A stretch of 43,996 bases of DNA from Bacteroidales bacterium (GTDB lineage: Bacteria > Bacteroidota > Bacteroidia > Bacteroidales > F082). The translations under genes and the position numbers were made by a program. Below the pieces are notes generated by a model. That model saw only the letters and a list, made by a program, of their open reading frames with translations, searched no databases and was not told where the DNA came from. Every line of letters starts with the position of its first letter. The stretch's first letter is position 1. Below are positions 25,303 through 32,789 of the stretch, in pieces. The stretch spans positions 1 to 43,996 of the forward strand of contig JAFWRA010000255.1 in assembly GCA_017508895.1 (NCBI GenBank). The letters are read 5' to 3'.

Positions 25303-26231
25303 CCATATTATGTCTGTTGGCTTGCCTGACGGTCTCCGCCCAACGCTATGAGAAGGTTCCTTTTGGCGACTTTGAGCAGTGGGCGGTGCGATATATCACC
25401 GAATCTAAGGTCATTGGTGGCAAGGAAAAGATTGTGTATATGGTTGGTCCGACGGATACCATTCGAGGGAACCTGGTCTATTCATACAAAAACACCATTT
25501 GGTCTTCCTCGAATGTCTATGCCAAAGTGGTGGGGGTGACGAAGACCAGTAACAACGTCATGCCAGACCGCGGCCCGAAGGGAAGATGTGCCAAATTGGT
25601 CAGTCAGATGGCCTCATGCAAAGTGGCGGGTCTCATTAATATTAAGGTGATGGCGACAGGCTCTATTTATTGGGGAGAGATGCAGGAACCCGTTTCGTCC
25701 ATCAGCAATCCCTATGCCGTCATGAGTTGGGGCATTCCTTTCACCAAACGGCCTAAGGCGTTACTGTTCCATTATAAGGCGAAGATTCCTAACACGGGCA
25801 AATTGATAAGGAGCACCACATTCCGCGCCACCGAGACTGAAGGGTATGACCCGGCAGAAGTAATCCTCATCCTTCAACACCGTTGGGAGGATGCGGAAGG
25901 TGACATTCACGCCAAGCGTGTGGGTACGGCGATGTGCCAAATTGAAAAATCAACTTCGGGATGGGTGATGGATTGCAGGATACCGGTTATCTATGGCGAT
26001 GCGAGAAAAAGCAAGGATTACAAGCCTTATATGGATTTGATTACAGGGTACAAGAACATGTACGCATTCAACAGCAAAGGTCAGAAAAAGATTATCCTTG
26101 AGGAAGCATGGGCCGACCCGAATAGTCCTGTCACTCATGCGATTATGTGGTTTGCCTCGGGCAGTAGTGGGGCTTTCATTGGCGCCTTGGACAACGTGCT
26201 TTGGGTAGACGAAATCAGGCTGGAATATTGA
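25284..26231 (+). CDS. Secreted PCMD-domain protein
   Basis: A 315-residue exported protein with signal peptide MAKIQVTILCLLACLTVSAQ. The mature part resembles the PCMD family (putative carbohydrate metabolism domain) of Bacteroidota: FGDFEQWAVRYI at the start, AKVVGVTKTSNNVMPDRGPK, the conserved RCAKLVSQ and SWGIPFTKRPKALLFHYKAK phrases, and a closing DNVLWVDEIRLEY. Such domains are found in surface proteins and outer-membrane cargo and have a lectin-like jelly roll fold. The start overlaps the SDR by 19 nt, so it is co-transcribed with the redox genes; it could capture their ligand or be unrelated. No T9SS tail is visible. Confidence 0.82.
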   Translation: MAKIQVTILCLLACLTVSAQRYEKVPFGDFEQWAVRYITESKVIGGKEKIVYMVGPTDTIRGNLVYSYKNTIWSSSNVYAKVVGVTKTSNNVMPDRGPKGRCAKLVSQMASCKVAGLINIKVMATGSIYWGEMQEPVSSISNPYAVMSWGIPFTKRPKALLFHYKAKIPNTGKLIRSTTFRATETEGYDPAEVILILQHRWEDAEGDIHAKRVGTAMCQIEKSTSGWVMDCRIPVIYGDARKSKDYKPYMDLITGYKNMYAFNSKGQKKIILEEAWADPNSPVTHAIMWFASGSSGAFIGALDNVLWVDEIRLEY

Positions 26232-26313
26232 TGACTATCTCGTCGATAAGCAGAGAGATAAGGAGAGGGATAATAGAAAAGACTTCTTCATGTAGCCGTC
26301 AAATTGGTGAATA

Positions 26314-26634
26314 CTATTCCAGCATCCTGTGAATAGTTTTCACCATCTGTTCTTCCATCATCGTGCATTTTTCATCAGCCTCGATAATAGCGCAGAGGTC
26401 TGCAATCAAGTCCATTCGGTCTGCTTCGGTAGAAGCGTATAATGCCTTGTTTTCCCGAATACATTCAAGGATTTCCATGTCGCTCATTTTGTCGAAAAGC
26501 TTTTCAACCTTTTCCACAGTGTCGAAGTCGGTTTTTTGAAGCATTATCTTCACTTCTTCCGATTGGATGTTTCCATCAATGTTGGCCGCATAAAGCATAG
26601 CCAAAACCTTAAATTCTTCTTTGCTAAGTACCAT
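26314..26634 (-). CDS. TerB-like helical protein
   Basis: A 106-residue all-helical, acidic protein. The pattern FKVLAMLYAANIDGNIQSEE near the N-terminus, then LIADLCAIIEADEKCTMMEE and TIHRMLE at the end, resembles the TerB/DjlA-like helical fold in which paired acidic residues bind metal. It is shorter than full TerB and has no DnaJ domain. Its role is unknown; such proteins occur in stress operons and alone. A TAAATTTG box on the minus strand lies 53 nt upstream, divergent from the DUF5606 gene. Confidence 0.7.
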   Translation of the reverse strand: MVLSKEEFKVLAMLYAANIDGNIQSEEVKIMLQKTDFDTVEKVEKLFDKMSDMEILECIRENKALYASTEADRMDLIADLCAIIEADEKCTMMEEQMVKTIHRMLE

Positions 26635-26687
26635 TGTTTCAATGTTTTATCGTGGATTATTGTGTATTTCACCTAAATATCATGCTG

Positions 26688-26695
26688 CAAATTTA
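26688..26695 (-). promoter_or_regulatory. Promoter -7 box of the TerB-like gene
   Basis: TAAATTTG on the minus strand, matching TAnnTTTG, 53 nt before the ATG at 26634. Confidence 0.5.
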
Positions 26696-26739
26696 ATAAA
26701 AAACTGATAGAGAAAAGAAATGGCTTTCAAAACTTTTCC

Positions 26740-26747
26740 TATTTTTG
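26740..26747 (+). promoter_or_regulatory. Promoter -7 box of the DUF5606 gene
   Basis: TATTTTTG on the plus strand, 38 nt before the ATG at 26786. Confidence 0.6.
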
Positions 26748-26785
26748 CAGCCGTTTTTTGAGCATTATTAAACACGACATTGACT

Positions 26786-27226
26786 ATGGATTTAAGTAAA
26801 ATTGTTTCAATATCCGGTAAATCTGGACTGTATTTGGTAAAATCTCAAGCCGTTGGGAGGCTTATTGTTGAATCTGTCATTGACGGCAAGTGCACGCCTG
26901 CATTTGCCCACGACCGCATGAGCTCCCTTGAGGAGATTTCCATTTTTTCCACCGACGAGGACCGTCCGCTGAAGGATGTCTTCAAGATGATTCATGAGAA
27001 GATGGGCGATAAGGTGGACTTTGACTATAAGAAGGCTACACCAGAGCAACTGCGCGAGAAATTCGCCTTTGTCATGCCTGACTATGACGAAGAGGCTGTG
27101 TATCCATCGGATATGAAGAAAGTGTTTGCTTGGTATCAGATGCTGATGGACAAGAATCTTCTTGACTTCACCGAAGAGGAGGCTCAACCCGAAGCACAGG
27201 CAGAAACGTCTAACGAAAAAGAGTAA
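26786..27226 (+). CDS. DUF5606 family protein
   Basis: A 146-residue cytoplasmic protein of a family confined to Bacteroidota. It starts at the ATG at 26786 (MDLSKIVSISGKSGLYLVKS); a TTG six bases upstream is less likely. The N-terminal half (SKIVSISGKSGLYLV, GRLIVESVIDGK and LEEISIFSTDEDRPLKDVFK) is the conserved part and looks like an Sm-like beta barrel. A helical segment with PSDMKKVFAWYQMLMD follows and the C-terminus is an acidic Glu/Ala tail. The function is unknown. It is transcribed alone and ends in a clean terminator at 27255. Confidence 0.82.
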   Translation: MDLSKIVSISGKSGLYLVKSQAVGRLIVESVIDGKCTPAFAHDRMSSLEEISIFSTDEDRPLKDVFKMIHEKMGDKVDFDYKKATPEQLREKFAFVMPDYDEEAVYPSDMKKVFAWYQMLMDKNLLDFTEEEAQPEAQAETSNEKE

Positions 27227-27254
27227 TTGTTTTTTTCATGGCATTTTTTGTTGG

Positions 27255-27277
27255 AAGCCGCTTTTGCGGCTTTTTTT
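27255..27277 (+). terminator. Intrinsic terminator of the DUF5606 gene
   Basis: AAGCCGC (27255-27261), loop TTTT, GCGGCTT (27266-27272) and a T7 run to 27277. The T-run almost touches the TAATTTTG promoter box of pyrK, which begins at 27279. Confidence 0.85.
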
Positions 27278-27278
27278 G

Positions 27279-27286
27279 TAATTTTG
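27279..27286 (+). promoter_or_regulatory. Promoter -7 box of pyrK-pyrD
   Basis: TAATTTTG on the plus strand, 21 nt before the pyrK ATG at 27308, directly abutting the previous terminator. Confidence 0.58.
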
Positions 27287-27307
27287 TCCCATCAAAAGGT
27301 CAGAAAA

Positions 27308-28072
27308 ATGACAAAACAGATTACAGATTTCAAGTTGGTTCAGAAGCAGGATTTCGGTCGATCGGTACTGCTAAGGTTGCGTGCTGAACAAGCTTTGCCC
27401 GAGATCGCACCTGGACAGTTCGTTCAGGTGCGCATCGATGGCTCGCCCAACACCTACCTTCGTCGTCCCATATCTATACACGATGTGGATTTCCAACACA
27501 ATGAAATCACGCTGCTAGTGCAACAGGTTGGAGAAGGGACAAGACATTTGGCTATGTCTGAAATGGGTAATGTTATCAATATGGTGCTGCCATTGGGTAA
27601 TGGTTTTAGCCAGCCCGAAAAAGGGGAGAAGTGCCTGCTTGTTGGTGGTGGCATCGGCATCGCGCCCTTGTATTACTTCGCCAAGGTACTGAACGAAAAA
27701 GGTATTCAACCGACCTTGCTTTTGGGTGGAAAAACGGAATCAGACTTGCTCCGTATATATGATTATCAAAAACTAGGAGAGACCTTTGTTACGACAGAAG
27801 ATGGCTCATTGGGCGAGAAAGGCTTTGTGACCATGCACTCGGTTTGGCAGATGCAAGGTTTTGACAAAATCTATGTTTGTGGTCCGAAACCCATGATGAA
27901 AGCCGTGGCGAAACTGGCCGCAGAAAAGGACGTTTGGTGCGAAGTGTCGCTGGAAAACCTGATGGCTTGTGGCCTCGGCGCATGTCTATGCTGCGTGGAG
28001 GACACCGTCGATGGCCATGTTTGTGTATGCAAGGAAGGCCCGGTATTTAACACAAGGAGGTTGAAATGGTGA
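27308..28072 (+). CDS. pyrK: Dihydroorotate dehydrogenase B, electron transfer subunit
   Basis: PyrK carries FAD and a [2Fe-2S] cluster and passes electrons from PyrD to NAD+ in pyrimidine synthesis. From the ATG at 27308 it has 254 residues; the upstream extension encodes a terminator hairpin and promoter and was rejected. The FAD-binding phrase [10 protein letters not shown] is near residue 50, NAD-binding [19 protein letters not shown] near 115, and the C-terminal Cys cluster reads [13 protein letters not shown] followed by [11 protein letters not shown]. It overlaps pyrD by 7 nt, as usual for this heterodimer pair. Confidence 0.94.
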   Translation: MTKQITDFKLVQKQDFGRSVLLRLRAEQALPEIAPGQFVQVRIDGSPNTYLRRPISIHDVDFQHNEITLLVQQVGEGTRHLAMSEMGNVINMVLPLGNGFSQPEKGEKCLLVGGGIGIAPLYYFAKVLNEKGIQPTLLLGGKTESDLLRIYDYQKLGETFVTTEDGSLGEKGFVTMHSVWQMQGFDKIYVCGPKPMMKAVAKLAAEKDVWCEVSLENLMACGLGACLCCVEDTVDGHVCVCKEGPVFNTRRLKW

Positions 28073-28980
28073 ACATGACGATAGACTTGGGTCGCGGCCT
28101 GGTGCTGCGCAACCCTGTGATGACGGCTTCGGGTACCTTCGGCTATGGTGAGGAGTACACCGATTTCGTGGACTTGGCCCAATTGGGTGGCATCATTGTA
28201 AAGGGTACGACCTTGCATCCGCGTGAGGGCAACCCCTATCCGCGTATGGCCGAAACTGCCTCGGGAATGCTGAACTGTGTAGGACTGCAAAACAAAGGCG
28301 TACAATATTTTATCGACACGATTTATCCGCGCATCAAGGACTTCGACACCAATGTGTTGCTCAACCTTTCGGGTTCCACTTTGGAGGACTATGTGAAAGG
28401 TGCTGAGATGGTGAATGCCTTGGAGAAGATCCCTGCCATTGAGCTGAATGTGTCTTGTCCTAACGTGAAACAAGGCGGAATGGCCTTCGGCGTGACCACA
28501 ACAGGCATCTCTCAGGTGGTCTCTGAGGTGCGCAAGGTGTATCACAAGCACTTGATGGTCAAGCTGTCGCCGAATGTGACCAACATTGCTGAAATAGCTA
28601 TGGCAGCTGAGGTTGCCGGTGCAGATTCGGTGTCGCTCATCAACACCTTGATGGGCATGGCCATCGATGCCGAGAAGCGCAAGCCGAAATTGTCTGTTAT
28701 AACAGGCGGATTGTCTGGTGCCTGCGTGAAGCCTGTAGCGTTGCGCATGGTGTGGCAGGTGGCCAAAGCAGTGAAGATTCCCGTAGTGGGATTGGGCGGC
28801 ATCTCCAATGCCACCGATGCTGTGGAGTTTATGCTTGCTGGTGCTTCGGCCATCGAAATCGGGACGGCCAATTTCATTGATCCTGCCGTTTCGGCGAAGG
28901 TTGCCTGGGGAATCAATGAGTATTGCGAGCGGCATAGTTTCCAAAAGGTCACAGAATTGATTGGGGCTTTGGAGTGCTAA
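28066..28980 (+). CDS. pyrD: Dihydroorotate dehydrogenase B, catalytic subunit
   Basis: The FMN-containing catalytic subunit of class 1B dihydroorotate dehydrogenase, cytoplasmic, converting dihydroorotate to orotate. The 304-residue length is standard. The N-terminal [17 protein letters not shown], the active-site [10 protein letters not shown] (catalytic Cys), [12 protein letters not shown] and the FMN-phosphate region [15 protein letters not shown] and [12 protein letters not shown] are all present. The ATG overlaps the pyrK end; AGGAGG 8 nt upstream is a rare good Shine-Dalgarno match in this window, though it also encodes part of PyrK. A 72-bp inverted-repeat structure follows the stop. 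Confidence 0.96.
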   Translation: MVNMTIDLGRGLVLRNPVMTASGTFGYGEEYTDFVDLAQLGGIIVKGTTLHPREGNPYPRMAETASGMLNCVGLQNKGVQYFIDTIYPRIKDFDTNVLLNLSGSTLEDYVKGAEMVNALEKIPAIELNVSCPNVKQGGMAFGVTTTGISQVVSEVRKVYHKHLMVKLSPNVTNIAEIAMAAEVAGADSVSLINTLMGMAIDAEKRKPKLSVITGGLSGACVKPVALRMVWQVAKAVKIPVVGLGGISNATDAVEFMLAGASAIEIGTANFIDPAVSAKVAWGINEYCERHSFQKVTELIGALEC

Positions 28981-28997
28981 AAATGTAGCTTGTCTTA

Positions 28998-29069
28998 TTA
29001 GTTCAGGCGGATTTGCAGTCCGACCGTTGCAAGAAGAGTATTCTAAATCCCTTAATCCGTTTGAACTAA
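28998..29069 (+). repeat. Inverted repeat downstream of pyrD
   Basis: TTAGTTCAGGCGGATT (28998-29013) pairs with AATCCGTTTGAACTAA (29054-29069). The two mismatches become G-U pairs in the plus-strand RNA, giving a 16-bp stem that encloses about 40 nt. No T-run follows. It may be a 3' stabilising structure of the pyrD mRNA or a miniature insertion element. Confidence 0.5.
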
Positions 29070-29143
29070 GTAAAAAAGTGTCAGATTGAGGGCAAAGGAA
29101 CGATTTTTGCTAAGGAGTAATCCTATTCAAAACCCCTCTAATC

Positions 29144-29401
29144 ATGAAAAAATCTCGTTTTTATTTGTTGTTGATACTCTTTACGGTCATTGGCTTCGCC
29201 ATAGGTTTGTCTTTCAACAATATCTTTACTAAATCGTACGCTGGTAACGACACCCATGAACTTGCACTGCCTTCAGAAAGCAACATGGAAATCACTGCGA
29301 CAGGTACGAGCCGTAGTGCAGATTACGAAATCGTCACTATTTACGGACGCAAATACATCATCTTCAGCAATGGTGAAGACATTGAAGTGTTGAATTACTA
29401 G
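29144..29401 (+). CDS. Small membrane or exported protein, unknown
   Basis: An 85-residue protein. The N-terminus (KKSRFYLLLILFTVIGFAIG) is a membrane anchor or uncleaved signal. The remaining 60 residues are hydrophilic, with NDTHELALPSESNMEITATG and a beta-rich DYEIVTIYGRKYIIFSNGED at the end. No family was recognised. The frame is clean, starts with ATG and ends 12 nt from the convergent murB stop. GATTTTTG (29102-29109), one base from the TAnnTTTG consensus, lies 34 nt upstream and may be its promoter. Confidence 0.65.
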   Translation: MKKSRFYLLLILFTVIGFAIGLSFNNIFTKSYAGNDTHELALPSESNMEITATGTSRSADYEIVTIYGRKYIIFSNGEDIEVLNY

Positions 29402-29412
29402 TTCACCCTTTA

Positions 29413-30426
29413 TCAAACAAAATTCACCTCTGGGCTAATTCTGATGCCAAACTTTTTTTCCACGGAATCTTGGATTTTGTGGGCCAGTTCCACGATGTCT
29501 TGGCCTTTGCCGCCGCCGTAATGCACCAAGACGAGTGCTTGCTTGTTGTACACGCCCACATGCTCGTTACGCCAACCTTTCCATCCAGCTTGCTCGATGA
29601 GCCAGCCTGCAGGCACTTTCGCCATTCCTTCGGTGTCGGGATAATGTGGAATGTTGGGATATTGTTGCTGCAAAGCTTCAAATTGCTCGATGCTGATAAC
29701 GGGATTCTTGAAGAAACTCCCCGCACTACCGATTTGCTTCACGTCAGGCAATTTGGCATCGCGGATGGCGCAAATGGCATCGTGGAGTTGCTGTAAGCTC
29801 GGGCTGCCGATGCTGTTTTGCTCCAAATAGGCTTTGATGTTGCCATACATGAGGTTGAGCGCCGCGTTTTTCTTCAGCAAAAAGTCAACCGAGGTGATGA
29901 CATATCGCCCTCTCAGTTCATGTTTGAAGATACTTTCACGGTAGCCAAAACGACAATCCTCTTTGGCGAAAACCTTAGTGTCACCTGTGGTCAAATCCAC
30001 GGCTTTGCATTGCAAGAAACTGTCTTTCAGTTCCATGCCGTAGGCGCCGATGTTCTGCACAGGGGCAGCGCCCACCTTGCCAGGAATGTGGGCGAGATTT
30101 TCAACGCCATGCCAACCCTTACCGACACAAAAACGTACGAAATCAGGCCAGTCCTCGCCAGCCTGCGCGCGAACCACGACCTCATTTCCATCTTCTCTAG
30201 GGATATCGATGCCTTTCGTGTTGATGTAAACCACGAGTCCATCAAACACATCTTTTTGGAAAAGAATGTTGTTCCCTCCGCTGAGAATCAGAGTTTTATG
30301 TTTCTGTAACACTCCGCTTTGGATAAGTGTTTGCAAGTCGTCGATTGTATTAATCTCAACGAAATACTTGGCTATGGCATCAAAGCCGAAGCTGTTGTAA
30401 GGTCGTAGGTTGACATTGGTTTTCAT
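29413..30426 (-). CDS. murB: UDP-N-acetylenolpyruvoylglucosamine reductase
   Basis: MurB reduces UDP-GlcNAc-enolpyruvate to UDP-MurNAc in cytoplasmic peptidoglycan synthesis, using FAD and NADPH. From the ATG at 30426 it is 337 residues, typical of the type I enzyme. Visible motifs: LRPYNSFGFDAIAKYFVEI at the N-terminus, TLILSGGNNILF in the FAD site, HIPGKVGAAPVQNIGAYG, the catalytic-serine phrase GSAGSFFKNPV and ISPEVNFV at the end with the catalytic Glu. The upstream extension begins in the promoter and was rejected. A TATTTTTG box ends 5 nt before the ATG, suggesting a leaderless or nearly leaderless mRNA. Confidence 0.95.
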   Translation of the reverse strand: MKTNVNLRPYNSFGFDAIAKYFVEINTIDDLQTLIQSGVLQKHKTLILSGGNNILFQKDVFDGLVVYINTKGIDIPREDGNEVVVRAQAGEDWPDFVRFCVGKGWHGVENLAHIPGKVGAAPVQNIGAYGMELKDSFLQCKAVDLTTGDTKVFAKEDCRFGYRESIFKHELRGRYVITSVDFLLKKNAALNLMYGNIKAYLEQNSIGSPSLQQLHDAICAIRDAKLPDVKQIGSAGSFFKNPVISIEQFEALQQQYPNIPHYPDTEGMAKVPAGWLIEQAGWKGWRNEHVGVYNKQALVLVHYGGGKGQDIVELAHKIQDSVEKKFGIRISPEVNFV

Positions 30427-30431
30427 GGGTG

Positions 30432-30439
30432 CAAAAATA
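30432..30439 (-). promoter_or_regulatory. Promoter -7 box of murB
   Basis: TATTTTTG on the minus strand, then CACCC and the murB ATG, leaving 5 nt between box and start codon. Confidence 0.62.
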
Positions 30440-30481
30440 CACAATAGAAGTTAATTCTCGTCGTTTCATCAAAAACATTCG

Positions 30482-30489
30482 TATCTTTG
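30482..30489 (+). promoter_or_regulatory. Promoter -7 box of the glycosyltransferase pair
   Basis: TATCTTTG on the plus strand, then TCCC and the ATG at 30494: only 4 nt from box to start codon. Confidence 0.65.
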
Positions 30490-30493
30490 TCCC

Positions 30494-31609
30494 ATGAAAC
30501 GCGCCATCGTATCGGTGATTAACGACCTGGTCACGGACCAACGAGTCAACAAGTCGTGTCTGGCTTTGCAAAAGGCTGGATATGAGGTGCTCTTGGTGGG
30601 ACGGAAGCAACGCAAGAGTCCGCCGATGGATGAGCGACCCTACGCAACGCATCGTATGAAATTGCTCTTTGAGAAAGGACCGTTTTTTTATGCCGAATAT
30701 AATATCCGTCTGTTTCTTTTCCTGCTGTTTCATCGCGCCAATCTTTTGCTTTCTAATGACTTGGATACGATTCTGCCCAATTATTTCATCTCGCGCCTGA
30801 AAGGCATCAAGATGATATTCGACAGCCATGAGTATTTCACCGAAACGCCTGAGTTGGTCAATCGGCCCAAAGTACAGAAAGTTTGGAAGCGTATTGAGGG
30901 CTTTGTGGTGCCCAAATTGGATGAAATGATAACAGTATGCGACTCTATTGCCGATTTGTTCCGTGAGAAATACGGCGTCAAGTGTCATGTCATCAGGAAT
31001 ATACCTCCTCGTAAAGCTTTGCCGCCAAAGGGCGATAAGCAGGCGCTTGGCCTGCCTATTGACAAGCATCTCTTGGTCTTGCAAGGTTCGGGCATCAACA
31101 TCCAACGTGGGGCGGAGGAGCTGGTGCAGGCCATGGCATTGTTGGATGACTGTTTCCTGATGATTATCGGAGGTGGTGATGTGCTGCCCATTTTGAAGCA
31201 AATGGTTGAAGACAAGAGCATTACCGACCGAGTTCGATTCTTCCCAAGAATGCCTTACCAGCAAATGATGTCCTATACGCAACTTGCCGAGTTGGGCTTC
31301 TGCCTTGATAAAGACACCAACCTCAATTACCGCTTCAGCTTACCCAACAAGCTCTTTGATTTCATTCAAGCAGGCGTCCCTATTGTAGCCTCGCATCTGC
31401 CTGAAATCGAGAAGGTTATTAGGCGTTATGATATCGGTTTGTTCATTGAAGACCACAAACCATCCACTATTGCTGCAACTATACGAGAAGCGTTGTTGGA
31501 CGAGGCACGAAGGGGACAATGGCAGCGGAATCTAGCCCTTGCAGCACAGGATTTGTGTTGGGAAAACGAGGAAATAAAACTGCTTAAAATCTACCGCTGT
31601 TATGACTGA
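30494..31609 (+). CDS. GT-B glycosyltransferase (family 4-like)
   Basis: A 371-residue enzyme with the GT-B layout. The N-terminal half has AIVSVINDLVTDQRVNKSCL and the phrase IKMIFDSHEYFTETPELV. The C-terminal half has LLVLQGSGINIQRGAEELVQ (donor loop), FLMIIGGGDVLPILKQM and LPNKLFDFIQAGVPIVAS, where the Lys-Leu-Phe helix contacts the nucleotide. Translation is probably leaderless, because the promoter box ends 4 nt before the ATG. The next glycosyltransferase overlaps by 8 nt, so they form an operon. Sugar donor and acceptor are unknown. Confidence 0.9.
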   Translation: MKRAIVSVINDLVTDQRVNKSCLALQKAGYEVLLVGRKQRKSPPMDERPYATHRMKLLFEKGPFFYAEYNIRLFLFLLFHRANLLLSNDLDTILPNYFISRLKGIKMIFDSHEYFTETPELVNRPKVQKVWKRIEGFVVPKLDEMITVCDSIADLFREKYGVKCHVIRNIPPRKALPPKGDKQALGLPIDKHLLVLQGSGINIQRGAEELVQAMALLDDCFLMIIGGGDVLPILKQMVEDKSITDRVRFFPRMPYQQMMSYTQLAELGFCLDKDTNLNYRFSLPNKLFDFIQAGVPIVASHLPEIEKVIRRYDIGLFIEDHKPSTIAATIREALLDEARRGQWQRNLALAAQDLCWENEEIKLLKIYRCYD

Positions 31610-32726
31610 AAATCACCTACATATCATCGCTTTTGATGTGCCATATCCTGCTAATTACGGTGGGGTGATAGACGTGTTTTACCGCGTAAAGGCCCTTTCG
31701 GAAGCAGGTGTCAAAGTGCATCTGCATTGCTTTGAGTACGGTCGCGGCGAACAGGAAATTCTGAATCGTTGTCATGAGGTGAAATACTACAAGCGCGACA
31801 CTTCATTTGGTAAGCAATTGAGTCTCACACCGTTCATTGTCAATTCGCGCAAATCCGAAGCTTTGGTGTTGGACTTACTAAAAGATGATTACCCTATACT
31901 TTGCGAAGGCTTGCATACAACGGCTGTTTTGTTGGACAAACGCTTGAGAAACAGGAAAGTATTTGTTCGCGCCCACAATGTGGAGCACGATTATTACAAT
32001 GGTCTGGCTGAAGTTGAAAGATGTGGTTGGAAACGGCTGTTTTATCATGTAGAGGCATGGAAATTAAGACGTTATGAGCCTGTTCTTAAAAATGCAGCGG
32101 GTATTTTCGCCATATCACAAAAGGATGCTGATTATTTTAAGCAATTTTATAATAACGTGACTCTTGTCCCAGGCTTCAGCGCCACCGACTCGGTATGCTC
32201 GGAAATGGGAAGGGGAGAATACGTGCTTTATCATGGCAATCTGTCTGTGAGAGAAAATGAAGATGCAGCCAAGTGGCTGATAGAGAATGTGTTTGCTGAG
32301 CTTGACCAGCATTGTATCGTGTCGGGCTTGAACCCTTCCGATAAGTTGAAGAAATTGGTTGATACCTATACCAATGTGACTTTGATGGCCAATCCTGATG
32401 ATGCTGAGATGATTGACCTTTTGCGCCAGGCACAGGTGAATATTTTGGTGACGAACCAACCTACTGGACTGAAATTGAAACTGTTGAATGCACTTTATAA
32501 CGGGCGTTTCTGTCTAGTTAATTCCGACATGGTGAAGGGGACATCGTTGGATACCCTTTGTGTGGTGGCCGATGAGCCGAAACAGATGATAGCTGAAATC
32601 AAAAGGCTGATGGAGGAAGATTTTACTGAAGACGATATTGAGGAACGTGATGCACAAATGCGGCAACTTTATGATAACGAGGCGAATGCGATGAAAATCG
32701 TTGAAGCTATAAGCTTTAAGCCTTAA
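31602..32726 (+). CDS. GT-B-like glycosyltransferase
   Basis: A 374-residue protein with a GT-B-type N-terminus (IIAFDVPYPANYGGVIDVFY, where YGG stands for the usual GG loop), then VFVRAHNVEHDYYNGLAEVE and a second domain with GEYVLYHGNLSVRENEDAAK and TGLKLKLLNALYNGRFCLVN. These match Bacteroidota glycosyltransferases often paired with a GT4. The 5' end overlaps the preceding glycosyltransferase by 8 nt. The last seven residues (EAISFKP) and the stop are encoded by the left arm of a palindromic element (32703-32785), so the natural C-terminus may have been replaced. Confidence 0.85.
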   Translation: MTENHLHIIAFDVPYPANYGGVIDVFYRVKALSEAGVKVHLHCFEYGRGEQEILNRCHEVKYYKRDTSFGKQLSLTPFIVNSRKSEALVLDLLKDDYPILCEGLHTTAVLLDKRLRNRKVFVRAHNVEHDYYNGLAEVERCGWKRLFYHVEAWKLRRYEPVLKNAAGIFAISQKDADYFKQFYNNVTLVPGFSATDSVCSEMGRGEYVLYHGNLSVRENEDAAKWLIENVFAELDQHCIVSGLNPSDKLKKLVDTYTNVTLMANPDDAEMIDLLRQAQVNILVTNQPTGLKLKLLNALYNGRFCLVNSDMVKGTSLDTLCVVADEPKQMIAEIKRLMEEDFTEDDIEERDAQMRQLYDNEANAMKIVEAISFKP

Positions 32727-32785
32727 GCAATAAGCCCTTGACTGGGGCCTTTTGCTTACGGCTTCTAGCATAAAGCATATAGCTC
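32703..32785. repeat. Palindromic element with short-period ATAAGC arms
   Basis: The left arm (32703-32735) is built from repeated [A/T]TAAGC-like units (ATAAGC, TTAAGC, AATAAGC) and the right arm (32754-32785) from their complements (GCTTAC, GCATAAAGC, GCATATAGC). The two arms can pair over about 32 nt around a TTGACTGGGGCC centre. It fills the space between the convergent stops of a glycosyltransferase and ftsE and supplies the end of the former. Confidence 0.6.
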
Positions 32786-32789
32786 AAAA

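Noticed and set aside
28060..28066. Shine-Dalgarno site for pyrD (AGGAGG)
   Set aside because: It lies within the pyrK coding end, and other genes here lack such sites, so its role is uncertain; mentioned only in the pyrD entry.
27871..28944. 357-codon minus-strand open frame opposite pyrD
   Set aside because: It has no recognisable domain and mirrors a solid pyrKD pair; a shadow frame.
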